NCBI GenBank assembly: GCA_002205965.3 | Contig: NADL03000684.1 | Location: 1-64,000 of the forward strand | Direction: 5' to 3' | DNA length: 64,000 nt | DNA from: Kappaphycus alvarezii | Taxonomy: Eukaryota > Rhodophyta > Florideophyceae > Gigartinales > Solieriaceae | The notes under the pieces: model-generated | Databases searched by the model: none | What the model was told of the DNA's origin: nothing | The model's input: the letters and a program-made list of their open reading frames with translations, nothing else | Made by a program: the position numbers and the translations under genes | In this document: piece by piece, positions 44,150 through 54,101 of the stretch | Position numbering within the stretch: the first letter of the stretch is position 1 | Layout: each line of letters begins with the position of its first letter

Positions 44150-45990
44150 GCCTTTTCATACTATTTTGTACCTGATAAGATAGCACGACACGTTATGGTT
44201 TTCACAGAGTGGTCGTTAGGGGATTTTTAGTTCAGGTTTTTGGTCGACAGTAAGGCTGGAACCATGACAATAATACGTTTTGCATCGTAAATCATGTAAT
44301 TAGACAGTAAATTAAGTGCCGAAATACATTCTCGCAATTTGTTATATGTATTAATTAAATTGAACTTGGATACTTGTACGGGAAGCGAGACTCGAGGTTT
44401 CTCATTCTTTCGGATGTACCTCGTTTTTTATTCAGTATGTTTTTGAATTATTTATAGGCTTCAATGAAAACAGTTAAGACTTCGCGCTTATAAATTGCGC
44501 CAATGACTAAAAATCTGTATGACCACAACCGATGTGGTCAGCGGTAGTCCCGTAGCAAATATTTTTCTCACGAGAATACAGCTGTGACTTGACAAAGATT
44601 AACTGAGGCGCGACAGGAATTTGATCACTATTGCTGGTAGATAGCATGTTGTGGAACGGCTGCCACAAGGCTACAGCGTCTCGGCACTCTTTTCGGTCTC
44701 TTTTTCCATCTTTCCAGTTGTTTGCCTTAGAATTCCCGGAGTACTTGGCCTGATGTTTGGTTTGAGGCACTGGGTCATTAACTACGGGATAGTCAGGAGG
44801 CAGAGATTTTAACCTTGGTTAAAGTATAGAACGAAAGTATACGATCCGCTTGGAAATTGGTTGTCATACCACTTTTCTTTATGGTAATATGGACATAGCT
44901 GGTTAAATATAGCCAAGGGACACACAGATAAACTACACTGGAGGTGTTAATGCTGAGCTGGTGATAATCGCTGTTGTGCTAACTAACCATAGGATGTTCA
45001 GCTGGACTACACTTGATGTGGTAGTACTCATGGTCGCCAATGATGAATGCCGGGTGACCACGCTATGTATATTAGATCGGAAATAGCTTGCATAGGTCTT
45101 GGAAGTTTGATGCTAGTATTAGCATAAGCCTAGACCTAGATGGTGTTGAAACTTCCAGCCGCAGAGGGTTAAGAGTTGCAGTATTAATAAAGCGGTGGGA
45201 CTCCGATTCCGAAAGGGGATCCTACCCAGCAAATTGTGCTGGCTGAAGTTTCGCGCCGGGTAGCTGAGCACGTAACATCACCCAATGTTTATATTGTAGT
45301 ATCCGCTGAATTGATTGTGAAACAACAGTACAGTACACCAATTCTGCTAAAGCAGTCAGCCACAACATCAGGTGTTGCAAATTGGCACAGAAATCAAAGT
45401 TTTTCAAATAAAATTAATTAATTCGTACCCTGACTACTGCTAAAACCACAAAATGTCTTTTTATCGAGTTTTGCTATTGTTAAAACTATACGTGGGCATA
45501 AAACGACAAAAAAACTTTTTTAAAAAAGAGCCGTAAACTATGTCCTCACAATGATGATGACGATGATCCTATAGACACTAGAGCTAAACTACGGCATGAT
45601 GCAAAGATTTTGTATAAGTACTCAAGTTCGATTGTCGCACTCAAGTGAATTCAGAAAGCAACCAATTCATTGCTTTTCAACTAAGACCCAAATAGCAACA
45701 AAATTTTTGGTTTTATTCAAAGTTGCCTGCAGGCGCTATTCTGCTTTTTACCTTGAAATTCAAGTCAGTTGCAGAGTGCGTGTAGGATGGCGATCAGCTT
45801 CTTGACTCTTTATTTGAGATACCATGATTGCAAGCGGCCGTTCATTGCAGTGGGGAACATCGAGTTGTTTTACTGCGAGAGTTCGTAGGGCTGAGATCTG
45901 GTAGAAGTTTACAGCAAAAGGGAGTTGAAACTACGATGTGTATGTTGTCCCTGACATGAATTCACATGTAACAACCGATGCGCACCAATG
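44150..45990. other. Spacer without a recognisable gene
   Basis: Only short frames. An 87-codon minus frame at 44770-44507 ends ICYGTTADHIGCGHTDF, a faint C...C...H pattern that could belong to the neighbouring retroelement relic. Confidence 0.4.
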
Positions 45991-45994
45991 AAAA

Positions 45995-47010
45995 CTAGTT
46001 ACCCTCTTCTTCTCCTAGGTCCAACTTCTCCCGGTCCAACTCTTCTGAGAGAGCAACGCCGTGGTCGACATCGCTGTCACAAGAGTTGAGATCAGACCAG
46101 TCCATACAGGAAACTAGCACCCAAAGGTGTTCAGTTCCGTATGGTACCTTCAGCTCCATGCCGGTGGCTACCTCCACGCCGACAGCGACTTCCGAAGGAA
46201 GCAGGTTGGGTGAAAGTTCCACGCTCGTATATTGTCTCACCTTCGAGCCCATAATACGTCTGTCCACAGACGCTTTCGGAGTTTTGTGGTGCAATAGCGG
46301 CTTCCATGGAGGAAGAATTTGGCTGCATGTCACTGATAAGTGACGGGCTTGAGACGTTCGGTAATCGTGGAATGACTGTCGGCCTGTTCGTTCGGGGGAC
46401 GCAGGAGGTCTCGAGTTCCGGGACCGAGAGTAGGTCATCATGGACGGCACATAGAAAGTCCCGGAGAGAGCAATTGAGACGGCGGCAGAGGGCCTTGGAG
46501 GCTTTCACAGGGGGAAGGAGGTCGGGTAGAATCGCTGTCACTACGTGACCGAGGCCTTACTCCCGCCAAGGCGCCACCCGGTGGATGCGGACGAACCGCA
46601 GTAGTTCGATCACAAGCTGCCGGACATGAGACGGCAGGTCTGTCAGGTTGGGTTCCGGTTCTTGGATTTCAAGCTGCAGTGCCTGATCCAGCCGAAGGAA
46701 AACCAACCTTAGATAGAAGAACAAGGAGCTAGCCGGTTTGAGATTTCCGGGTACCAGTTACCAGGCGCCCTGCACCTTTACGAGGGTTGCGCGGTCTTCA
46801 TCGTATTCCAGATCTTCGTCCTAATCGTCAATATGAATGGCAAGATCCTCAAACTCTTTGCCAGAGTCGGATTCTAACTCTGTCGGATCCGGACCTCGAC
46901 TCGTCTCCGCAATCACCTATTGTCGGAAACAGCTTGTGATGTGCTTTATGGAATTCTGTTCTAGAACTCTTGCCAGCGATCGATTCGTTGATAATTGCCA
47001 TCCTTGGCTG
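45995..47010 (-). pseudogene. Unknown protein, broken reading frame of about 340 codons
   Basis: From about 46880 to 46210 one minus-strand frame reads as protein through three stops (TAG about 46820, TAA about 46760, TAA about 46560): EFEDLAIHIDD, RATLVKVQGAW, SSLFFYLRLVFLRLDQAL, LPSHVRQLVIELLRFVRI, ILPDLLPPVKASKALCRRL. Near 46200 a frameshift leads into VAVGVEVATGMELKVP and LWVLVSCMDWSD, ending at 45995 in an acidic tail. It lies outside the left LTR of the gypsy element. I do not recognise the family. It could be a dead host gene or part of an older element. Confidence 0.45.
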
Positions 47011-47070
47011 CAGTACTGCTCTTAAGATTTAACATGTACGCATGGTGTACGCACGGTATCTGAAGGGTAC

Positions 47071-47451
47071 TGTTACGTCCTACTTGACATAAGCGCCCTG
47101 TAGCTGACGCTCAGACAGGGGATGTGTACAGACAGCCCGGCAGCGGCAGACCGCCGTAAAAAAAGTGACAGAAAGCCACGACAGCGGCAGACAGCCGCGA
47201 AAACAGTGACAGACAGCCACACAGAAACAACAGAACGTTTACTCGCGTCCCTCAGTTGAGTGGCCCGATGCGCTTATTTGGTTCCCAGGTCCGCCTAAAA
47301 TAGACGATTGACCGTATTCAAATGCAAATACTGTACGTCCACCCTATCGAGGAACCCCAAATGCAACACATGTAGAATTTGGATGACGCGCCCTTTCTCA
47401 ATGCATTTGGCTCGCATTCCATTTCCCTGCAAATCCTGGCCACGTGTAACA
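47071..47451 (-). repeat. 3' LTR (left) of the gypsy element
   Basis: 381 bp, starting TGTTACGTCC and ending GTGTAACA. It is longer than the other LTR because a unit of about 38 bp around GACAGCGGCAGACAGCCGCG is present twice here and once at the right. Confidence 0.92.
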
Positions 47452-47550
47452 TTCGTGTCTTGCAGATTCACGCCGTCGCGCGAGGTCACTCCGGTCCTTG
47501 CGTCCCACTCATGCCATCTGTTCTTCCTCATTGATAGTTACATTTTGCTC

Positions 47551-48288
47551 CTACGCACCGTCGGCCGATGACATGTTCTTCACAGCCGGGCCTCCCATCT
47601 CGCCGTGCCACTCTTCTACCTCTGCCACTGCTTCACGCCCCTTTGCATCCGTTCTCGAGCCACTAGGGTTCCCTCTTGCGCTACGATCATCGTCCTCCGC
47701 ATCTTCCAAGTCCGAGTCGTGTTCCGTTTGTACCATGGGTGTTGGCCCTCCGCCTTCATCATACAGCCTCACCACCGTGGGTGGAAGATCACTTTCCGGT
47801 GTCCAGCAGGAGAATCTGCTGCCGCTGATCCGAACCTTGAAGTGAAGTTCCATGTTTCCCGTCGTCTTGTTCCGCCGCAATTGGGTACCGGCAATACGTG
47901 CCAGCGTACGAAGACTGTCTGGAAAGGCTCCGTCCTTCGGGTCTCCCGTCTCCACTACGCCATCCGGAATGCGCTTAAGGCGGTTCGCGTGCACTCTTAC
48001 GACCTTATCTCCCACCTCAGATTTCAACTCATATCCCACACGGCCAAGCCTTGCTGTCACGCGAAAGGAACCAATCCAATGCTTCACGATCTTCTTTCCC
48101 TCCTGACTGTTCATCTTGACGGACCATAACAGGACTCGATCACCTTCTTCATACTCATCTGGGTTTATCTTGCGGTCGTAGATCTTCTTTGCGCGAGCAC
48201 GCAACAGCTTCCCATTGCTCATCAGCTGCTGGTGCAACAGTGTCCTCGAAACAGCCTCTGTCCACCTCTCACCATGCCCCAAACGCAT
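47551..48288 (-). pseudogene. Integrase C-terminus with GPY/F-like and chromodomain-like parts
   Basis: 245 codons in a frame different from the integrase core. The start is RWTEAVSRTLLHQQLM and RARAKKIYDRKINPDE. HWIGSFRVTARLGRVGYEL corresponds to the GPY/F module. TGNMELHFKVRISG then SRFSCWTPESDLPP looks like a chromodomain fold (a strand-rich block and a Trp before the acidic end). Such domains steer integration to chromatin marks. The end is acidic and rich in Asp/Ser. Confidence 0.75.
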
Positions 48289-49255
48289 CGGCTCCGAACA
48301 TCGCCTTGTATGGTGTCATTCCGGTCGCTGCGCACACACCGGTGTTGTACCGAAAACATGCCAAGGCAATGTGCTCGTCCCAATCGGCGTCTCCAGTTGC
48401 CATGAAGCTTGCGAGATCGCGTGCCAACGTGCGATTCCATCTCTCCACCGTCCCGCTCGCCTGTGGGCGAAGCGGGTAGATTTGAACCCTGCCTATCCCC
48501 AGCATAGATGTCAAGGATTGGACCACTTGGCTGACTAAATTCGTTCCACCGTCTGATACTAGCACCTCCATCGGGCCAAAGACAGAAATCCACTCATCCA
48601 CCAACACGCGGATTATCGTTTCGGACTTCTCATCCGGGATTGCCCTCGCCCGTACAAACCGTGTGAACAGCTCGAAGATTGCGAGAATCTTGATGTTGCC
48701 CTGACGTGTCCTTGGCGTAATTGTCTGCACGTCGAATGCCACTTGCTGCAGCCTTCGCAACGGATGCACCATCTCCAACAGCGCCTGTCGTCCCGGCTGC
48801 TCGTCCTCCGCGACGGTAAACTGCAGGCAGTTCTTGACGAAGTGCGCCGTATATTTCGCCATCCCGGGCCACCAATAGCGTTTTGCTAACTTGGCCAACG
48901 TCCGACTCAGACGGTAATGTCCGGTCAATCTGGACCCATGAACAAAGCGTAGCACATCGCTCACCATCACCCTCCGCAGTACCACCGGCAACTCCTCCCG
49001 ACACGATGTCCGTAAAATCCTTACGTCGTCAACCAACAGATTCTTCCGCCCTCTTGCGTAGGAATTCAAGTCAGCGAACTCGGCAACTTGCGCCGCTCGT
49101 ATCTGCCCCTCCGTTGGCCCTGTTACCGTGATGGCTGCGTGAGTGCGGATGGGCTGGGCGTCCGTGCTGACTTCCCGCTCAGTCACCCCGCAATGCATTC
49201 TGCCTCCGCCATGCTCAGCTCTTCCAATCTTAGGCGGTCCATTGGAGGGTAACAT
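48269..49255 (-). pseudogene. Integrase core of the gypsy element
   Basis: HGSRLTGHYRLSRTLAKL and YWWPGMAKYTAHFVKNC form the zinc-binding part, but the second cysteine of the usual CxxC pair is absent (NCLQFT). The catalytic residues are in VAFDVQTI, VLVSDGGTNL and PQASGTVERWNRTL, giving the D-x59-D-x35-E spacing of active integrases. The frame is open for over 300 codons. Confidence 0.88.
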
Positions 49256-49914
49256 CTCTGGCAGAGAGGCTTGGGCACCGCATCCCTGCTCAGCGTATCG
49301 GGTACTACTAACTCTGGGCCGGCTCGGTGCTCCAATGTGAAGTCGAAGTTCTGTAGGTCGATAACCGAAAAAGCCAGTTTCTCACGTGGATCCTTAAGGC
49401 TAAGTAACCATTTCAGCGACAAATGATCTGTTACGACGACAAACTGTTCGCCATGCAGGTAATGGCGCCACTTGACCAGCGCATGCACAACAGCCAAACA
49501 TTCGCGCTCTGTCGGTGCATAGTTGCGTTCCGACTTCTTCAGCGTGCGGCTGGTGAAGGATATTGGCCTCCATTTACCATCCCTCTCCTGTTGCAGCAGC
49601 ACTCCACCCAGACCGTATGCGCTCGCGTCGGTCATAACGCGCTTCGGTGCTCCCCGCATCGGTGCAGCCAAGATCTCGGGGTTACTCAAGGCGGACTTGA
49701 GTTCTTGCCATGCCATTACCTGCACCTCTCCCGACCTTTCAGCCCAGTCTGGTATGACCAAGCGCTGTCCATGCTTGCGCTTCTTAGAAAAGCCCGTTCC
49801 TTTCAGCACATCGTACAGCAGTGCGGCGGTCTCCGCGAAGTGGTCCACAAAGTCGGCGAAGTAATTGACCAACCCCAGGAACCGCATCAACTCGTCACCT
49901 GACTGCGGCATCAT
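49183..49914 (-). pseudogene. RNase H and connection domain of the gypsy element
   Basis: LMRFLGLVNYFADFVDHFAE is the RT connection motif. VMTDASAYGLGGVL (Asp codon at about 49629), RNYAPTERECLAVVHAL and VVVTDHLSLKWLLSLK hold the RNase H D, E and D residues. ISFTSRTLKKSERNY is also typical. The domain is complete within one frame. Confidence 0.9.
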
Positions 49915-49967
49915 CAGTGCCCGAATTGCCTCAACATGCCAATCGGACGGTCGTAGTCCTTGTCCGT

Positions 49968-50717
49968 CTAAATGTGCCCCAAAATCTCCGCGCTGTGCAC
50001 GCCGAAGTCACATTTAGACAGATTCAGTCTCACCCCCGACTCGTACAGTAGGTCCAGCACACTGGCCAGCGATTCCAAATGTTCTTCCTCAGTTCCAGTC
50101 CCTATGGTTGTGTCGTCCATGAACGCCAGGACGTCTTGCCCCTTCCGGTCGCCTAGTATCATGTTGAGGATTCGCTGAAAAGTACCCGGCGAGTTTTAAG
50201 GCCTTGAGGAAGGCGAGTGAACTGCAGCCACCCAAGAAAAGTTCTAATCACAGTGCATGCCTTTGAGTCCGGGTGCAGCTCCACTTGATAGAAGCCATCT
50301 TTTAGATCGAACACCGAAAATAACTTCTTCGTCGCGAGCCAATCCAGCGTATCGGGCACGTTCTACATTGGATACGAATCGGTGATCGTCAGATCGTTTA
50401 AGCGCCTGAAGTCCGATGTCACACGTATACCGCCATCCTTCTTGCGGACGAATACGTTGTTGGCCGCCCAAGGCGACACAGCCGGCTCCAGTACCCCATT
50501 TCAGCAGTTTCTCCATTGTTGCGCGCTCCACCTCTTCCTCTTTGGGTGAGCGCCGCCTAACTGGCTCGCATATGGGCTTGGCTTTCGGTTTCAATGCAAT
50601 GACATGCTTAACTCCGATGCTCTTTTCTATTCCTTTGAATATGTCCCGAAGTTGCAATAAAAGCTTGCGGAGAGGATTACGCTTTGACGGGTTGGACGAA
50701 AATTCCCGCAAGTCCAT
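49968..50717 (-). pseudogene. Reverse transcriptase of the gypsy element, broken
   Basis: The start in one frame is GVKHVIALKPKAKPICEP. A frame change near 50490 leads to the palm motifs. KLFSVFDLKDGFYQVELH (motif A) and FTRLPQGLK (motif B) lie at about 50330-50185, after an in-frame TAG (50366). Another change leads to DVLAFMDDTTIGT (FMDD catalytic box, 50123-50112). The order is right but the domain is cut into three frames. Confidence 0.88.
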
Positions 50718-51211
50718 CTCCTTGAGTGCCTGATCGACGTCTGCATCCTCGATGACAGCACAAACACAGATTCCTCGACTTGCTCCTCCCCCCTGGTGGG
50801 GCTTCCTATCGGACCGTAAACTCGGTTTTCCTTCCAGCGGATAGATGCCGAATCAAGCTCCAAGCCGAGTCGTAATCCGTGACGGCGCCAGAATTTCCGC
50901 CCTATCAATATTTTATCGGACAATTTCGACATAATGCGCACCTCTTCCTCGAATGCCTGACCCCAGAAACCAAACTCGAGCCGCCCCGTGTCGACCACGC
51001 CGATCTCTCGGCTGTCCGCAGCACAAGCTGCTCCCCCTGTGGACACAATTTGTCCCCCGTGGTCTAGAAACTTCTTATGGTCCACCCAAATGGACACAGC
51101 AGCAGTGTCAATGGGCACTTGCATATCCTCGTTGAACACTGACACTTGTACCGCCATCTCGTCCGCGGATAGAGACTGCCGCCAAAGCGGCTCTTGGCAG
51201 ACGCACACCAC
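50627..51211 (-). pseudogene. Retropepsin-like protease region of the gypsy element
   Basis: VPIDTAAVSIWVDHKKFLD sits where the DTGA/DSGA active-site loop belongs; here it reads DTAA. KILIGRKFWRRHGLRL matches the second hallmark (ILG-like) of aspartic proteases. The change in the catalytic loop may mean loss of activity. Confidence 0.65.
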
Positions 51212-51251
51212 CTCGAGACTGCCCTCCCCAGATACCGTCGCGTCCGGGTTT

Positions 51252-52473
51252 ATTTTTTTGCACGGGGGTTCTCGCCCCCACCCCCGTTTCCCGCATCTTC
51301 CTTACCCGCAGCTCCCTGGTTCCTGTCCTTTGTGAGGTCGGCCTGTTTCAACTCGCAATGGCGTGCTATATGCCCCAGCTTTTGACAGTAATGGCACTTA
51401 ACATGCGCGAAACGATTCTCCCTGCTGCTGCCTGTCAAGCGGGGTCCCGGGCCGCTGCTGCCACTAGGGCCAGCTCCGGGGGGCTCACGTACCTCAAGAA
51501 CTGCCTCACGGTGAGATGACTGCTGGGCCGTCGACAGCGTAGACACTGAACTCACTACAGTGTCGAAATCCCCAGTTACCAAGACAGCCTGGTCCTGTAG
51601 CTCACGTGGTAATCAAGCCTTGAACCTTTTCAACAGGACATCTTCTGATATCGTCGTCGGCAGCGCCATAGAGGAGGACCGCAAACGCTCCGCATTGAGG
51701 GCTACAGATTCCCTAAGCTCATTCCACTTCATTGCGAAGAACCTATCCTGAAGGGCAGAGCGATGCGTTTCGTTGCACAACCGTGTTTCGTGAAGCTCCC
51801 AGAGGTCAGATGCAGATGCGGTAAGAAACTGACCAGAGACCTCTTCATACACATTTCGTGCGTCTCTTTCAAATGAAATCGGCAGCAGACGACGCTCGGC
51901 CGTCTTTTTGATAGGAAAGTCCCGGATAAGACGCTCCCAGGTACGTTTGGCATCAAATAAAGAGCCATCCCCAATCTTCTTGCAGTGCGAGTTCTCAAAT
52001 GCACTTTGGTAAATCTTATTCGCAACCGAAATCGGGTAGATTTCGGAGTCATCCTCTACCTGCGGCATTGGAGTCGGTACCGGGTCACCAACAGGCGCCG
52101 TCTCCCCTTGCTTCACACGATGAACTCGCTCCAGACTTTCGATACGTTCCTGCAACCGTTCCATAGCATACATTTGGGCCGCAGTGCTGTCGGCAACCAC
52201 CTTAAGGGTATTGGTCATATCTTGTAATGCGCGTCGGATCTCTCCTGTGCCTGACTCACCGTTGGGAGAGAGCTTGTTGTCATTCTTGAGAGCCGCCTCC
52301 TCTTTGATCGTTGTAGGAACTGGCGACGAAACAGACACGATCTCCTCGAGGTTCTGTGATTCTGGTACCACCAAAGGTCCTTGCCCAGCTGATGAACGAT
52401 TCGCGCCTTCAGTGCTCAACGGTTCCTCGGCAACATCGCCCATGTCAAGGTTGCTGCGCGTACCACGCCTCAT
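51252..52473 (-). pseudogene. Gag of the gypsy element, with CCHC zinc knuckle
   Basis: It begins at ATG 52473 (MRRGTRSNLDMGDV). A coiled-coil-like stretch (MYAMERLQERIESLERVH) precedes a helical capsid-like part (LRESVALNAERLRSSS). An in-frame TGA at 51613-51615 interrupts it. The same frame then continues to CHYCQKLGHIARHC (51396-51355), a nucleocapsid zinc knuckle, and stops near 51250. The TGA could be decay or a read-through stop; other breaks in the element favour decay. Confidence 0.85.
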
Positions 52474-52551
52474 ATTCTCTGCACAACTGCAGCTTCGTAC
52501 TTTGCTTGTTCACCCGCTGGCGTACAGCCACGCGCGATAAAATCGATTTTA

Positions 52552-52894
52552 TGTTACATCCTACTTGACGTAAGCGCCCTGAATCTGACGCTCAGACAGG
52601 GGATGTGTACAGACAGCCCCGACAGCGGCAGACCGCCGCGAAAACAGTGACAGACAGCCACACAGAAACAACAGAACGTTTACTCGCGTCCCTCAGTTGA
52701 GTGGCCCGATGCGCTTATTTGTTTCCCAGGTCCGCCCTAAAATAGACGATTGACCCGTATTCAAAAGCAAATATTGTACGTCCACCCTATCGAGGAACCT
52801 CAAATGCAACACATGTAGAATTTGGATGACGCACCCTTTCTTATTGCATTTGGCTCGCATTCCATTTCCCTGCAAATCCTGGCCACGTGTGACA
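52552..52894 (-). repeat. 5' LTR (right) of the gypsy element
   Basis: 343 bp, starting TGTTACATCC and ending GTGTGACA on the plus strand. It is very similar to 47071-47451 with scattered substitutions, so the insertion is not recent. Just inside it, AAAATCGATTTT is a small palindrome where a primer-binding site would be expected. I could not match it to a tRNA. Confidence 0.92.
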
Positions 52895-54101
52895 GTACTC
52901 TTTGACTAGTCTGACTATTCGGCTAAAAGCTAACCAGATGTTCCACGTTGGCCACGTGGACTACAGAATGCCGTCCCGTAGTTCTACGATACGGTATTGT
53001 ACAGTACGTGATGTATCGTAGAGTACCCAGCATTAGTGTGACCTTAGCAAGTTCACCTAAGCAACTAAATTTACTTTTTGGATTTTGGTCTTCCGGGAAC
53101 TGCCACCGACTTCCAACACAGACCTACTGTAAGGAGAGCCAGTTCCTACAGCATAGTACTGTAAAGTAGCTAGTTACTGTAGCTAGCTACTGTACATAAG
53201 CAATAATTAAAGATCTCTTCTACAGTTTAGGTACATCCTTTGCTTACTGTTCCCACGTAAATTACAGTACTGTATTTTCTTTCCAATACCGCGCAAACTT
53301 TTTCCAGACTGTATTTTTGTATTTTATTTTAGCCACTCTTTGGGTCCAATGCCACCCCCTACAGCACAACCATACAGAACATACTGTACAGGATTTCGTC
53401 CCCAGAAGATCGCTGGCAATATTTTGTTGCCCCCCTCCAATTTCATCTTTTCCGCGGAAACCGAGGTCTCCGATCCAGGTGAATGGTTCGTTCTTATTGG
53501 ATGAGCCTTGCAATTGGAACCCCAGCCATCCACCAATCAAACCATTCAGACGCTACTGTCAGTAGTTCGGACTGTAATTTCCACTAGCTTTCAATCACGT
53601 TTCCCCACCGGAGTAAATCCTTAACCTAAAAAATAAAAGAAAAAAAGAAAAACACAACTTCAATGCACATGTACTTGTCCACGTGGTCCATTTCGCGTAG
53701 TGTGCCGGTTTTTTATGTTTCATTCTCGGAGGGAGGTCCACAATTCACTGTACAGTGAAGTACACTACGACGGTGCTTGGTGGAAGCGCCGGGCTACATT
53801 GAAATCTTTTCTCCTCTCTGCGATTCACCCTCGGCCTATCCAGCACCCCATCTTTCACATTCCAAACACCTTTTCCTCTATCGCACCACATTCCAAGCTT
53901 CTCCGTTCCTAACTTTCACTCTCTATACTTCCAACCGAAACCGCACCTCTGCCCCACCAAACTATCTTCCAAGCCCAAAATTTTTGCCAATTCATTCCGC
54001 TCTGACTTTCCACGCTCTGTCTCTATCCATCCTTCCCCTTTGACCTTTCCCGTTCCTCCTCCCCCCTCCCCTCCTCCATCTTACCTCTGTCGTATGTAAC
54101 T
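52895..54101. other. Spacer and 5' region of the coiled-coil gene
   Basis: It contains copy 4 of the dispersed short repeat (52911-52990) and several CTGTAC/GTACAG words (52998, 53152, 53266, 53384, 53749). A strongly pyrimidine-rich stretch (53780-54095) leads to the ATG at 54102 and is probably the promoter and leader of that gene. No other gene is seen. Confidence 0.45.
52911..52990 (+). repeat. Dispersed short repeat, copy 4 of 4
   Basis: CTGACTATTCGGCTAAAAGC then TAACCAGATGTTCCACG. It lies 16 bases outside the right LTR of the gypsy element. It is similar to 17467-17550, including the bases after the core. Confidence 0.6.

Larger units (their letters stand above)
47071..52894 (-). mobile_element. 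Ty3/gypsy LTR retrotransposon (chromovirus-like), inactive
   Basis: Two LTRs with TGTTAC...G(T)AACA-type ends enclose gag, protease, reverse transcriptase, RNase H and integrase in the gypsy order, all on the minus strand. GTAC flanks both sides and is a probable 4-bp target duplication. The body needs at least six frames and has in-frame stops in gag and RT, so it is dead as written. A chromodomain-like block near the C-terminus suggests the chromovirus branch. Confidence 0.93.

Noticed and set aside
51613-51615. TGA in gag as a programmed read-through or selenocysteine codon
   Set aside because: The same element has many other stops and frameshifts, so simple decay is the better explanation.
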